NCBI RefSeq assembly: GCF_012516475.1
Contig: NZ_CP051217.1
Location: 2,046,001 to 2,110,000, forward strand
Length of the DNA: 64,000 bases
Direction of reading: 5' to 3'
Origin: Parasphingorhabdus halotolerans
GTDB taxonomy: Bacteria; Pseudomonadota; Alphaproteobacteria; Sphingomonadales; Sphingomonadaceae
In this document: positions 16,911 to 25,594 of the stretch, one piece after another
Layout: every line of letters starts with the position of its first letter
How positions within the stretch are numbered: position 1 is the first letter of the stretch
Notes under the pieces: model-generated
Told to the model about the DNA's origin: nothing
Seen by the model: only the letters and a program-made list of their open reading frames with translations
Database searches by the model: none
Program-made: the position numbers and the translations under genes

Positions 16911-18361
16911 ATGGCATCGCATATGTTCTCCCGCAACCGCAAAGTAAAGGTGCTAGCGACCTTGGGTCCGTCCAGCGGCAGTCCAGAAATGATCGAGAAG
17001 ATGTACCGCGCCGGCGTCGATGCGTTCCGCATGAATATGAGCCACGGCGAACATAAGGCCCACGCCGCCAATGTGAAATCAATCCGTGCACTGGAAAAAA
17101 AGGTGGGTCGTCCGATTACCATATTGGCCGACTTGCAGGGACCAAAACTGCGTATCGGGACGTTTGCGAATGCTCCTGTGGAATTGAAAGAAGGGGCGAA
17201 ATTCACCCTCGATCTGCAAAAAAAGAAGGGCGATGCGCAGCGGGTTACCTTGCCGCACAAGGAGATCATTGAAACGCTCCGGCCGGGCAATATGCTGCTG
17301 CTTGATGATGGAAAAATCCGCCTGGAGGTCACCAAGGCAGACGGTCAGAGCGTGGAAACCAAAGTGATCGTCGGAGGCCCGATATCGGATCGTAAAGGCG
17401 TGAATGTACCAGAGGTAGTGCTGCCAGTCAGTTCGCTCACAGACAAGGACCGCAAGGATTTAACCTTCGCGCTGGGGCAGGATGTGGACTGGATCGCGCT
17501 TAGCTTTGTCCAGCGCCCGGAAGATGTTGCCGAGGCCCGGCGGCTCATCGGCGGCAAAGCGGCATTGCTGTCAAAAATCGAAAAACCGGCAGCCATCGAC
17601 CGGCTCGATGAAATATTGGAACTGTCCGATGCTGTCATGGTCGCCCGCGGCGATCTAGGTGTAGAACTTTTGCCCGAGCAGGTCCCGCCACTACAGAAGC
17701 AGATTGTTGCTGCTGCCCGCAAAATGGGTCGCCCCGTCGTGGTGGCGACGCAAATGCTTGAATCGATGATTACCTCGCCCACACCAACGCGGGCCGAAGT
17801 ATCAGACGTAGCTACCGCAATTTATGATGGCGCAGATGCGATCATGTTATCGGCGGAATCGGCCGTTGGCCAATGGCCGATTGAAGCGGCGACGATGATG
17901 GACCGGATCGCAGCACGCGTTGAAAATGATCCATCCTATTCCAAACGTGTCCATTTCACCGAGACACTGCCAGACGAAACAACAGCCGATGCGCTCGCTG
18001 CGGCAAGCTATAATATTGCGCGAACCATCGAAACCTCCGCTATAGTCTGCTTTACCACATCGGGCTCGACAGCGCGGCGAATGGCCCGTGAACGGCCTTC
18101 GGTGCCGCTACTGGTGCTAACACCCAATCGCAATACCGCCCGGCGGGTTGGTCTATTGTGGGGGCCCATGCGGTCATTACGCGCGATGTGACAAATTTTG
18201 AGGAAATGATCGCAAAGGCCAAACGCATGGCATTGCGGCATAAATTGGGTGAGGCGGGTTCACGATTGATCGTTTGCGCTGGCGTGCCGTTTGGGACACC
18301 AGGATCAACAAACTTGCTACATGTTGTGCGGCTGACCGGGGACGAGCTGAAACGGAAGTAG
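16911..18361 (+). pseudogene. pyk: Pyruvate kinase, one-base frameshift near the 3' end
   Basis: Converts phosphoenolpyruvate and ADP to pyruvate and ATP. The barrel is intact: KVKVLATLGPSSG at the start, DLQGPKLRIG, KIEKPAAIDRLDEIL (catalytic Lys), MVARGDLGVELLPEQVP and TQMLESMITSPTPTRAEVSD. The frame stops at 18191, after residue 426. The missing C-terminal part (GAHAVITRDVTNFEEM to LTGDELKRK, ending 18361) continues in another frame from about 18160. A run of five G at 18160-18164 would need six to restore GLLWGAHAV. The loss removes about 60 residues of the C-terminal domain. A homopolymer sequencing error is the simplest cause, and a real mutation is possible. Confidence 0.88.
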
Positions 18362-18399
18362 CTGCTGACCAAGCCGGAAACCTTTTCGGGAAGCCGCTC

Positions 18400-18461
18400 A
18401 TGGTGAGCCTGTCGAACCATACTGTCCTCAGCGCGTGTCCTTCGACAGGCTCAGAATGAGA
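18400..18461. repeat. Inverted repeat, GACAGGCTCAG family
   Basis: Left arm GGTGAGCCTGTCGAACC and right arm TGTCCTTCGACAGGCTCAGA around a 16-base middle. It lies between convergent pyk and the HAD gene and supplies the HAD stop codon and last residues. Confidence 0.8.
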
Positions 18462-19083
18462 GGTCTCTTAACAAGCCCAAGTTTGACAGATGCTTTTCCA
18501 GCACCACGGCATCGACAAAAACATGCCCTTTAATCCCAAGCGCTTCACCCGCTTCGATATTGTCCGCGCGATCATCAATGAACAGGCATTGCCCGGCATT
18601 GCGATCAAACCGTTGCAGCGCGAGCCGGTAAATAGCGGGATCAGGCTTGACCAGCTTCTCGTCGCCAGAAACCACGATATCGCCGAATAGATCAAAAATC
18701 GGCGCTGTGGGACGAAATTGTTGCCAGAATTCGGAACCGAAATTTGTGATTCCAAAGATCGTAACGCCGCTATTCGACAATTGTTCTACCAGTTCCAGCG
18801 AGCCCTTTACCGGACCTGATATGGTCTCGTTAAAACGTTCGGCATAGGCCTGTATATGGGTTTCATACTCAGGAAATTGCGCAACACGTTCTGGCAGCAT
18901 TTCTGCCAGCGGCCGCCCGGCATCGTGCTGGAAATGCCATTCGGGCGTTACAACGTTTGCAAGAAACCAATCCAGTTCCTCTGCATCCGCAATCAACTTT
19001 TCAAAAAGGCAGCGCAAATTCCAATGATAAAGGACATTGCCGACATCAAATATGACCGTATCGATTTTATGTGCTTCGCTCAT
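18451..19083 (-). CDS. HAD-superfamily phosphatase, YihX-like
   Basis: A cytoplasmic haloacid-dehalogenase-type hydrolase of 210 aa. Motif I is VIFDVGNVLYHWN, with Gly in place of the second Asp, as in YihX sugar phosphatases and epoxide-hydrolase N-domain relatives. Motif II is FGITNFGSEF, the conserved Lys is in EKLVKPDPAIY, and motif IV is CLFIDDRADNIEAGEALG. The substrate is unknown; a hexose phosphate is plausible by family. The last residues (RDLSF) and the stop are encoded by the right arm of a dispersed repeat, so the C-terminus was probably trimmed or replaced by repeat insertion. Confidence 0.85.
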   Translation of the reverse strand: MSEAHKIDTVIFDVGNVLYHWNLRCLFEKLIADAEELDWFLANVVTPEWHFQHDAGRPLAEMLPERVAQFPEYETHIQAYAERFNETISGPVKGSLELVEQLSNSGVTIFGITNFGSEFWQQFRPTAPIFDLFGDIVVSGDEKLVKPDPAIYRLALQRFDRNAGQCLFIDDRADNIEAGEALGIKGHVFVDAVVLEKHLSNLGLLRDLSF

Positions 19084-19099
19084 GCTGCCTACAGAACCC

Positions 19100-19168
19100 G
19101 CTCGTGCTAAGCCTGTCGAAGCATCGTGATTGGTGAAAGGCGTCCGTCTTCAAGCTCAGGATGAGCGG
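19100..19168. repeat. Degenerate inverted repeat, GACAGGCTCAG family
   Basis: GCTAAGCCTGTCGAAGCA on the left and GTCTTCAAGCTCAGGATGAG on the right form imperfect arms. It fills most of the gap between rpmJ and the HAD gene. Confidence 0.6.
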
Positions 19169-19202
19169 TGTGTCCGTCCTGCCTTGTCTAGCCCAGCCCC
19201 GA

Positions 19203-19328
19203 TTAACCCTGGCGCGCCTTGAAGCGGCGATTCGTCTTGTTAATCACATAGGTCCGGCCACGACGGCGAATTACGCGGCAATCGCGGTGACGGTTTTTAA
19301 GCGACTTCAAAGAGTTGCGGACTTTCAT
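19203..19328 (-). CDS. rpmJ: 50S ribosomal protein bL36, zinc-free form
   Basis: The 41-aa protein begins [20 protein letters not shown], continues [20 protein letters not shown] and ends in Gly. Only one Cys remains of the zinc ribbon found in C+ type L36, so this is the C- paralogue type (YkgO-like) that assembles without zinc. The frame extends 20 codons upstream, but the family start is at 19328. A good promoter lies about 90 bases upstream. Confidence 0.93.
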   Translation of the reverse strand: MKVRNSLKSLKNRHRDCRVIRRRGRTYVINKTNRRFKARQG

Positions 19329-19416
19329 TTTTCTACTCCACCCTGAAGTCAGGGCTCTAAATTTCCATTTTCGTGAAAGCGGGCTCATATGCCATCAGTC
19401 CGCGTGCAGACGGTGC

Positions 19417-19444
19417 AGTTAAGGGCGGCATCGGCCAAAGTCAA
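19417..19444 (-). promoter_or_regulatory. Sigma-70-type promoter of rpmJ
   Basis: On the minus strand TTGACT (19439-19444) is separated by 16 bases from TTAACT (19417-19422), about 90 bases before the rpmJ ATG. The sequence TTGACTTTGGCCG resembles strong ribosomal promoters of sphingomonads. Confidence 0.55.
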
Positions 19445-19460
19445 GCATTGTAAGCGCCCC

Positions 19461-20462
19461 TTACCCCTGAATTTCGCCCAATTTGCGCTCCCACGCCAGT
19501 GCATGGGTGACAATTTGATCGAGGTCGGCATATTTTGGCTGCCACGGAAAGCTTCTCATGATCGCGCTATTGTCGGAAATCAGCGAATCGGGATCACCTG
19601 CCCGGCGCGCTTCCATTATACGGTTCAGTTTCAAATTGGTAACCCGGTCAACCGCGTCCAGCACCTCGAGCACCGAGAATCCCTGGCCATAGCCGCAGTT
19701 TAGCAGGTGATTTTGCTGAGGTTCGTCTATCAATGCTTCCAGCGCCAGCACATGGGCGGCGGCAAGATCGAATACATGGATATAATCACGCACACCCGTG
19801 CCGTCCGGGGTGTCATAATCCGTTCCGAACACCGCAACGCTCTCGCGCTTGCCAAGAGCCGCTTCCACCGCAATTTTTATAAGATGGGTCGCACCGACAG
19901 TGGATTGCCCGGTGCGTCCTTCGGGGTCCGCCCCGGCGACATTAAAGTAGCGCAATGCGCAAAAATTCATATCATGCGCTGCGGAAACATCCCGTAGCAT
20001 ATGTTCGGTCATCAATTTCGACATGCCATAGGGGTTGATCGGTTTTTGCGGGGTGTCTTCGCTGACCGGGCTGACATCAGGAATCCCGTAAGTCGCGGCG
20101 GTCGAGGAGAAGATGAAATGCTTTACATCCCCGTTGACCGCAGATTCGATCAGGCTTCGGCTCTTTGCACTGTTGTTATCGTAATATTTGAGCGGATTTT
20201 CTACCGATTCGGGCACCACGACCGAACCTGCAAAATGCATGATCGCGCCGATATTCTGCTCTTCGATGATCTTTGCGACCAACGCGCTATCGGCAATATC
20301 GCCTTCATAAAAAGCGACATCCTCAGGGACAGCCCAGCGAAAACCGGTCACCAGATTATCAACAACCGCAACCGGCCATCCCGCATCCCGGAGAGCGAGC
20401 ACCGCATGGCTGCCGATATACCCGGCACCGCCGGTGACTAAAACGGTTAGGCGATCTGGCAT
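19461..20462 (-). CDS. galE: UDP-glucose 4-epimerase
   Basis: Interconverts UDP-glucose and UDP-galactose with a bound NAD. The 333-aa extended SDR has the Rossmann motif VTGGAGYIGSHAVLAL at residues 8-23, SSTAATYG with the catalytic Ser, and the Tyr/Lys pair in PYGMSKLMTEHML. It also has GTGVRDYIHVFDLA and the NCGYGQGFSVLEV sugar-binding segment. The protein is complete. It supplies activated galactose for surface polysaccharide, but no glycosyltransferases are adjacent. It is divergent from the DUF4136 lipoprotein gene across a 172-base gap. Confidence 0.95.
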   Translation of the reverse strand: MPDRLTVLVTGGAGYIGSHAVLALRDAGWPVAVVDNLVTGFRWAVPEDVAFYEGDIADSALVAKIIEEQNIGAIMHFAGSVVVPESVENPLKYYDNNSAKSRSLIESAVNGDVKHFIFSSTAATYGIPDVSPVSEDTPQKPINPYGMSKLMTEHMLRDVSAAHDMNFCALRYFNVAGADPEGRTGQSTVGATHLIKIAVEAALGKRESVAVFGTDYDTPDGTGVRDYIHVFDLAAAHVLALEALIDEPQQNHLLNCGYGQGFSVLEVLDAVDRVTNLKLNRIMEARRAGDPDSLISDNSAIMRSFPWQPKYADLDQIVTHALAWERKLGEIQG

Positions 20463-20634
20463 TTATTGTCCTTAAATAGTGAGCAGTCGATATGCTTTGG
20501 AGCATCGATAACTGGAAAAACTATGCATCCGATTAACCAAGCCCGAAGATGGATGCAATTTTTTACCTCGCAAAGGATCATTTTGGTCTATTGTCACTTC
20601 AAGGGCACGGTGAAAATGAGTTTGGAGTTTGGTT

Positions 20635-21240
20635 ATGTCACGTTTTCATAAGCTTATCGGTAGCGCCGGTTTGACCTTTGCCCTGGCGGCCTGTGTCGCG
20701 TCGATGCCGCCTGTTGAGGTCACGCGCTTTCATAATGCCGACCGCGAGCCTATTTCCCGCGGTTCTATTGCGATCGGTTCGGTGATCGATGAAAATAGCA
20801 ACCGTTTGCTGGAACAGAAGACTTTTGAAGCTGCCGTGATGCGCGAATTGCAACGCGTAGGCTTTACCGATACAGGAAATCAAGCCGCTGCCAGCGAATA
20901 TATCGCGCGCGTCTCGATCGATCAGGCAAGGATCACCGCAGCAGGCAATCGCTCTCCAGTTTCTGTGGGTGTTGGCGGCAGCACTGGCAGCTATGGTTCC
21001 GGCGTTGGACTTGGCATCGGCATCAATCTTGGCGGAAGGCCGAAAGATAAAATCGCTACCGAATTGTCAGTACGGATTGCGCGGCGCTCCAACAGCGATG
21101 TTATCTGGGAAGGGCGGTCTTCGGTTGAAGCCAAAGAAGGTTCGCCTGCTGCACAACCAGGCCTTGCTGCATCTAAATTGGCAGAAGCTTTATTCAGGGA
21201 CTTCCCCGGAGAGGCAGGAACCACTATCAGGGTTCCATGA
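20635..21240 (+). CDS. DUF4136 lipoprotein
   Basis: Predicted outer-membrane or periplasmic lipoprotein of about 201 aa. The signal peptide ends in the lipobox LAAC (C20). The body contains [14 protein letters not shown] and ends with a helix plus [14 protein letters not shown], as in DUF4136 proteins. A Gly/Ser-rich loop ([20 protein letters not shown]) sits in the middle. ATG 20635 is chosen, with TGGAG 10 bases upstream. Its stop overlaps the carboxypeptidase start (ATGA), so the pair is co-translated. Function unknown. Confidence 0.85.
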   Translation: MSRFHKLIGSAGLTFALAACVASMPPVEVTRFHNADREPISRGSIAIGSVIDENSNRLLEQKTFEAAVMRELQRVGFTDTGNQAAASEYIARVSIDQARITAAGNRSPVSVGVGGSTGSYGSGVGLGIGINLGGRPKDKIATELSVRIARRSNSDVIWEGRSSVEAKEGSPAAQPGLAASKLAEALFRDFPGEAGTTIRVP

Positions 21241-22361
21241 CCATCCAGATCACCAGCGCATTCGATAGCGGAAATATCGAAGTTCACGAAATTGACAGCA
21301 CGTCTGCAACACTCTCAATCCGCAAAGACAAGGATAGTGATTTTTTCCAGTGGTTCCACTTTCGCGTCACCTGCGAAATTGGCGACGAGTTGTCGCTCAA
21401 TATCACTGGTCTGAAGGAATCGGCCTATCCGCAAGGCTGGCCAAAATATGACGCGTGCGTGAGTGAAGATCGCGAATATTGGGGCCGCGCTGATTCCAGC
21501 TATGATGAAGCCATAGGAACACTGTCGATCAAATATATCGCGGCCAGCAATATCGTCTGGTTCGCCTATTTTGCGCCTTACAGCATGGATCGCCATCACG
21601 ATTTAATCGCCGAGGTTGCTTCGGTCGAAGGCGTCATCTGCCAGACATTGGGCCATTCTCTGGAGGGCCAGCCAATTGACTGCCTGACCCTTGGTAATGG
21701 CGAGAAAAAAGTCTGGCTCTACGCACGCCAGCATCCCGGCGAAAGCATGGCCGAATGGTGGATGGAAGGCGCACTGGAAATGCTCACCGACTATGCTGAC
21801 CCGCATGCGCGGCGGCTGCTCGATAAATGCACTTTCCATATCGTGCCCAATATGAATCCGGATGGATCGTGCAGAGGGCATTTACGAACCAATTACGCTG
21901 GCATCAATCTCAATCGCGAGTGGCATGAGCCAAGCGTCGAAAAATCACCCGAAGTGCTATGCGTCCGCAATGCGATGGATAAAACCGGCGTTGATTTTGC
22001 GATGGACGTGCATGGCGATGAAGCAATTCCGGCGGTTTTTATCGCAGGCTTTGAGGGTATTCCTTCAATCACCAAAAAGCAGCTCGAACATTATCACACA
22101 TATCGCGACCGCCTCGCCCAGCGCACACCCGATTTCCAGACCAAGCTTGGTTATCCGACGGCAGCCAAGGGCAAAGCCAATCTCTCGATGTCCACCAACC
22201 AGGTCGCCGAACGCTTTGGCGCGGTGGCGATGACGCTGGAAATGCCGTTCAAGGATAATCGTGATTTGCCCGATGACGAGCAAGGCTGGTCGCCCGAGCG
22301 TTCAAAACTGCTCGCACGGGAATGCCTTGCGACACTGGCGGAACTGATCGACGACATCTAA
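21237..22361 (+). CDS. M14 zinc carboxypeptidase, cytosolic-carboxypeptidase (CCP)-like
   Basis: A 374-aa metallopeptidase. An N-terminal beta domain (residues 1-125) typical of CCP/AGBL proteins precedes the M14 catalytic domain. The zinc ligands are H166 and E169 in [11 protein letters not shown] and H259 in [33 protein letters not shown] supplies the substrate-binding Arg/Asn, and E335 in MTLEMPF is the expected general base. No signal peptide is seen, so it should be cytoplasmic. Bacterial CCP relatives have been linked to removal of C-terminal residues from proteins or peptides; the substrate is unknown here. It is translationally coupled to the DUF4136 lipoprotein. Confidence 0.87.
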   Translation: MTIQITSAFDSGNIEVHEIDSTSATLSIRKDKDSDFFQWFHFRVTCEIGDELSLNITGLKESAYPQGWPKYDACVSEDREYWGRADSSYDEAIGTLSIKYIAASNIVWFAYFAPYSMDRHHDLIAEVASVEGVICQTLGHSLEGQPIDCLTLGNGEKKVWLYARQHPGESMAEWWMEGALEMLTDYADPHARRLLDKCTFHIVPNMNPDGSCRGHLRTNYAGINLNREWHEPSVEKSPEVLCVRNAMDKTGVDFAMDVHGDEAIPAVFIAGFEGIPSITKKQLEHYHTYRDRLAQRTPDFQTKLGYPTAAKGKANLSMSTNQVAERFGAVAMTLEMPFKDNRDLPDDEQGWSPERSKLLARECLATLAELIDDI

Positions 22362-22392
22362 CTGGTTGGCGCGCCTGTTGGGCTTGAAAAAG

Positions 22393-22463
22393 CCGTTCGT
22401 CCTGAGCCTGTCGAAGGACTTGTCGTGTGTTTAATGATCCCTCCACAAGCTCAGGTTGAACCG
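22393..22463. repeat. Inverted repeat, GACAGGCTCAG family
   Basis: CCGTTCGTCCTGAGCCTGTC on the left and CCACAAGCTCAGGTTGAACC on the right give imperfect arms. It lies in the convergent gap between the M14 gene and the CHAT gene. Confidence 0.75.
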
Positions 22464-22507
22464 AATAGTTGAACACACAACCTCAAACCAAATGGGCGGG
22501 CCTAAGT

Positions 22508-25500
22508 TTATTGAATCACGACTTTCGCGCCATCACCGACCAATATGAACGCAGCCCAATAATAGGGATGCGAGGTTAGTGGATCATCCATCATCTTGCG
22601 CTGGGTTTGCGCCAGCGATTGGCCGACAGGCAACGCTTGGCCGACGGTAAAAATTCCGGAAATCAGAGTTTTGGTTGCATCAAAATCATCCGGTACCGGC
22701 CAATGGCTGGCCAGTACGGAACGCGCTCCGGCACCAACAAAGGCTCGCACCAAGCCGTCCAGCGCATAGTTGCCGCCGCTGGAAATCCCCGCCTCCCGTG
22801 ACGCTGCCACGGTTGCCAGGCCAGCTGTATCGCACGCTGACAAGATCACCAGATCAGCATCGAGACGCAGGTCGAATATTTCCTTGAAGCTCAGCAGACC
22901 GTCGGAATCGCCGCCGCCAAATGACGTCAGCAAGGCCGGCCGGGCCGGACATTGCGGGCGCGGAGCGGTGACTAGCCCATGGGTGGCAAAATGGACTATT
23001 TTATAATCGTTGAGATCATCGCGCTGGAGCAGCGCCGTATCACTAAACCCTTGGCCAGTGACGACATCGCTACCTCGACTTCCAAGCCGTGTCTGTGCCA
23101 GATAAAGTTCAGCAGAAGAAATCGGGTTCTGCCAAGTGTTGAGCGGCCACGCGCATCTGTCCTCTATCGAGCCCGAAGTTTGGTTCGCGGGCATCATCGA
23201 GGGTTGCGGTTCCGCATTTTGGCCGACCCCGAGATACTGTTTTTTGGCGCGAGCCGGAGCGATATTGCGAATATCGGCAAAGGCACGCTGCGAAACTGCA
23301 ATCGACACGGATTTATCGCGGCCCAGCCAATCAATGCCGGTGAAGTTAAACGCGTCTGCATCAATATCGAGCGTCCGTTCAAGATAGTCATCGACGGGCT
23401 TTTGCTTGGTAACCAGCAACGTCGGAGGAAGCTGGAGCAGCGCCCCATCCGGCTCATAAATCAGATGATCGATTTTCTGCAGTTCGTCTTCCAGCTCGCC
23501 AAATAATATCAGATATAACTCTCGCGCTTTCGCGACGTCAAAAGGATAGGTGGTCGGGGCTCCATTTTCAAAAACAACAATGGAATCCCGCAAAACCGCT
23601 ACCATGTCAGACAATTCCGAAACGCTGGCGGACAAGCGCACCGAGCGCAGGCCATCGGGCAGGATTAATTGCGCATAAGCCTGCTCTTCGATCATGCTGA
23701 CCTTGTAATAGCCCTCGCCGGGACGCAACAATTTTTGCATTTCGTCCAGCTCGAGCCGGCTGGATGACAACACGCGATACTGGGAAAAATCTCCGAGCCG
23801 GGATTGCAACGCCGTCTGTTCTTTCTGCAGCGTCTGGAGGCTTTCCTGTGCTTCGGCCAGTGCTAGCTGCCCCGCAGGGGTGAGTTCCGGCAACGAGGAA
23901 AGCCGCGCGATATCAGCGCCGGTTCGGGCAATCGCGCGGGTCCGGGACACGGTCAGACGAAATAGAGCCGCGGCTTCGTCATCGCCTTCTGACAATTCGC
24001 GCGCAAACACTGCTTGGGTCTGGGCGACTCCGGGACGCTGGAGTAGTTGCGCAGCATGATAAAGTTTCGGGCCAACGCTGTTGTCGCTGGCAATGCGGTC
24101 TCCGAGAAGCTGAAAATAGGGAGCCAGCAGGTCTTTCATGGAAGCAGCCGCGCTTGGGATATCATCGCTTTCCTGCACAATTTCTTCAAACAGCGCCAGC
24201 GCCTCATCTGCCTTGTTCTGACGACCAAGATAGGAAGCAAGCCGGGCTTTGGCTGTTAGCTGCGCAGGACTTTGGGGATAGGTTTGAGCGGCAAAGTCTA
24301 CCGCTTCCTGAAACGCACTCACAGCTCTTGGCTGATCGCCTTGAATTTCGGCAATAAGTCCAAGCTCGTAACGCGCCTCCATCATCAGCCATGCGATGGA
24401 ACTGACCCGGCCTTCCCGCACCGAGTCCAGCATGGTGATAGCCGATGACAAGGCGGGAATTGCTTCGTCATAATTGCCCTGCATGCGCAGCGCGGAGCCT
24501 TGGATCTGGCTCGCCTGACCATCCAGAATTACGGCGGTTTCTGCTTCGCTTAAACCTGTGCCAACCGCACCGAGCAGCTTAAGGTCATCATTGGCCCGGT
24601 TAATCTGCCGGGCCAATTGCTCCGCGATGATGCCGCTACCAATATCGCCATCAACGCTATCATCCACCAATACGGCGACCGGTTTGGCCAAAGCTACCAG
24701 CGCATCTTCCGGCCTATTCTGGTTAATATAATGGATTGCTCTGAAATTGCGGATCAGTCGCTGGGTTACGCCATCATCCGGCGTGACGGCCTTTTCAGCC
24801 TCGTCAAATAATTCGTCCGCATTCGGGAAACTGCCGAGATTGGATTGCTGCAATCCCTGATTGGCAAGAAACTCCGCGTTGCGACCGTCGCTTATTTCGT
24901 CATTGCCGAGCAATGTTTCAAAAAATTCGGAGGACTCGGAGAAGCTCCCGCTGTTGTTCAATTCATAGGCCTGTTTGCGGGCTGCACCTGCGCCCAGTTG
25001 CCCGGCCCTGATCCGTGCAAAAGCCGCCGGATCACTTAGCGAGGTGGTCGCAACATCAACGCTGCCTTCTACCGTGCGGTCTGTAAACAAAGACGCCAGC
25101 CCGAGCTGGAGGGCGGAATCATAGCCCTTGAGACCTTCTGCCATCAGAATCTTGCCGCGTTGCTGAACGGCATAAAATTTCCGGTCAACCGACTGGGTGG
25201 TGTCGAGACATTCCAGCACCGTGACATTGCCCAATGTCTCAATCTGCGAATCTTGCGGTTCTGTGCATTGCAAATCAGCGGCTTGCGACCGGAGAAAATC
25301 GGCCAGCGGCATGTTCGCTTCATTGCGCAATACCAGCATGGAACCAACCGCACTGGCAGCGTCGCGGCACACGATTTGATACGCACGATCAAACATGGAA
25401 CGCAGCCGTTTATCGGTGGCGCTATATTCTGCCGAACAAATCACCCCTGCAGAACCAATACGAAAGCTGCTTTTCATGGAGAGCGGATCGGCTTGCGCAT

Positions 25501-25594
25501 GGACGACGGCTGGCTCGAAAAGCAAAACCGCCGCCAAAGCTGGAGCGGCCCGCCGGGAAATCTTGGCCATCGTTTGTATCAACGTTTCCATCAT
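22508..25594 (-). CDS. Exported TPR-CHAT caspase-like protease in a TPS operon
   Basis: A 1028-aa protein. Residues 1-34 look like a signal peptide (APALAAVLLFEPAVVHAQA), so it works outside the cytoplasm. Residues 35-180 form an uncharacterised domain with several Cys. About 200-480 hold TPR-like helical repeats (ELNNSGSFSESSEFFETLL, QGNYDEAIPALSSAITML, QGDQPRAVSAFQEAVDFA). About 550-610 is a coiled coil, and about 640-1028 is the CHAT domain with the catalytic pair His872 (VHFATHGLV) and Cys921 (VILSACDTAG). The end (SHPYYWAAFILVGDG) is canonical. Its ATG overlaps the tpsA stop by four bases. CHAT proteins cleave partner proteins; the coupled exoprotein is the obvious candidate substrate, but this is inference. 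Confidence 0.9.
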   Translation of the reverse strand: MMETLIQTMAKISRRAAPALAAVLLFEPAVVHAQADPLSMKSSFRIGSAGVICSAEYSATDKRLRSMFDRAYQIVCRDAASAVGSMLVLRNEANMPLADFLRSQAADLQCTEPQDSQIETLGNVTVLECLDTTQSVDRKFYAVQQRGKILMAEGLKGYDSALQLGLASLFTDRTVEGSVDVATTSLSDPAAFARIRAGQLGAGAARKQAYELNNSGSFSESSEFFETLLGNDEISDGRNAEFLANQGLQQSNLGSFPNADELFDEAEKAVTPDDGVTQRLIRNFRAIHYINQNRPEDALVALAKPVAVLVDDSVDGDIGSGIIAEQLARQINRANDDLKLLGAVGTGLSEAETAVILDGQASQIQGSALRMQGNYDEAIPALSSAITMLDSVREGRVSSIAWLMMEARYELGLIAEIQGDQPRAVSAFQEAVDFAAQTYPQSPAQLTAKARLASYLGRQNKADEALALFEEIVQESDDIPSAAASMKDLLAPYFQLLGDRIASDNSVGPKLYHAAQLLQRPGVAQTQAVFARELSEGDDEAAALFRLTVSRTRAIARTGADIARLSSLPELTPAGQLALAEAQESLQTLQKEQTALQSRLGDFSQYRVLSSSRLELDEMQKLLRPGEGYYKVSMIEEQAYAQLILPDGLRSVRLSASVSELSDMVAVLRDSIVVFENGAPTTYPFDVAKARELYLILFGELEDELQKIDHLIYEPDGALLQLPPTLLVTKQKPVDDYLERTLDIDADAFNFTGIDWLGRDKSVSIAVSQRAFADIRNIAPARAKKQYLGVGQNAEPQPSMMPANQTSGSIEDRCAWPLNTWQNPISSAELYLAQTRLGSRGSDVVTGQGFSDTALLQRDDLNDYKIVHFATHGLVTAPRPQCPARPALLTSFGGGDSDGLLSFKEIFDLRLDADLVILSACDTAGLATVAASREAGISSGGNYALDGLVRAFVGAGARSVLASHWPVPDDFDATKTLISGIFTVGQALPVGQSLAQTQRKMMDDPLTSHPYYWAAFILVGDGAKVVIQ

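Noticed and set aside
18150..18175. Programmed ribosomal frameshift in pyk
   Set aside because: There is no slippery heptamer with a downstream structure, and pyk is not known to use frameshifting; a lost G in a homopolymer is simpler.
19203..19328. Zinc-free rpmJ as evidence of zinc-starvation paralogues
   Set aside because: The single-Cys form is the usual L36 in many alphaproteobacteria, so it does not by itself show a Zur-controlled replacement.
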